From contig JAEZZY010000014.1 of assembly GCA_023418315.1 (NCBI GenBank), positions 1-13,373 on the forward strand: 13,373 nucleotides of DNA, written 5' to 3'. Position 1 is the first letter of the stretch; the number at the start of each line of letters is the position of its first letter. This DNA comes from Bacteroidota bacterium. GTDB taxonomy: Bacteria > Bacteroidota > Bacteroidia > Chitinophagales > Chitinophagaceae. Made by a program: the position numbers and the translations under genes. Shown piece by piece: positions 13,334 to 13,373 of this stretch. Below the pieces are notes generated by a model. The model did not search any database. It worked only from the letters and a program-made list of their open reading frames with translations, and was not told the DNA's origin.

Positions 13334-13373
13334 CGATCAATTTATTTTATCAAGCGTATTTTTATCCATAGTA

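Overview
The window looks like chromosomal DNA from a member of the Bacteroidota, most likely a Chitinophagaceae-type bacterium. Three things suggest this. Protein family versions are typical of that group (DUF3108, DUF423, a bestrophin-like channel, hot-dog thioesterases, CinA, an RFP-like ferredoxin). Start codons mostly lack Shine-Dalgarno sequences. Six copies of the Bacteroidota -7 promoter box TAnnTTTG sit just upstream of genes or of the tRNA. Taxonomy is inferred from sequence character only.

Layout: bases 1-370 hold no gene I can support. A strong terminator (371-406) and a methionine-anticodon tRNA (416-489) follow on the minus strand, then a hot-dog thioesterase (521-964, minus). 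A short divergent promoter region (965-1034) separates it from a plus-strand block: a fumarylacetoacetate-hydrolase-family enzyme, a bestrophin-like channel, an unrecognised secreted protein, a tightly coupled trio (uracil-DNA glycosylase, PlsC-type acyltransferase, Rossmann/DUF2520 protein), and a ferredoxin-IscX pair. The plus-strand block ends exactly where a minus-strand block begins (stop codons abut at 6243/6244).

The minus-strand block, read right to left, is: DUF3108 protein, SDR oxidoreductase, YbgC-like thioesterase, CinA, shikimate kinase, DUF423 membrane protein, polysaccharide deacetylase, LolA-like protein, a lipoprotein, a FabZ-like hot-dog protein and finally a tiny basic lipoprotein. 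From the thioesterase to DUF423 each gene overlaps the next, and from the deacetylase to the FabZ-like gene they overlap again. This implies one or two long operons with internal promoters.

Most genes are housekeeping. The most unusual part is the four-gene overlapping set at 6586-8958. It combines a membrane-anchored polysaccharide deacetylase, a LolA-like periplasmic lipoprotein/lipid carrier, an outer-membrane-type lipoprotein and a short FabZ-like protein whose catalytic acid position carries Gln. These are the accessory parts of flexirubin/aryl-polyene-type lipid clusters, but without ketosynthase, acyl carrier protein or acyltransferase. Two other points deserve attention: a slippage-prone tract (ten C, 8-bp repeats and a CA run) wrapped around the thioesterase start at 11543, and an apparent CTG start codon for the DUF3108 protein.
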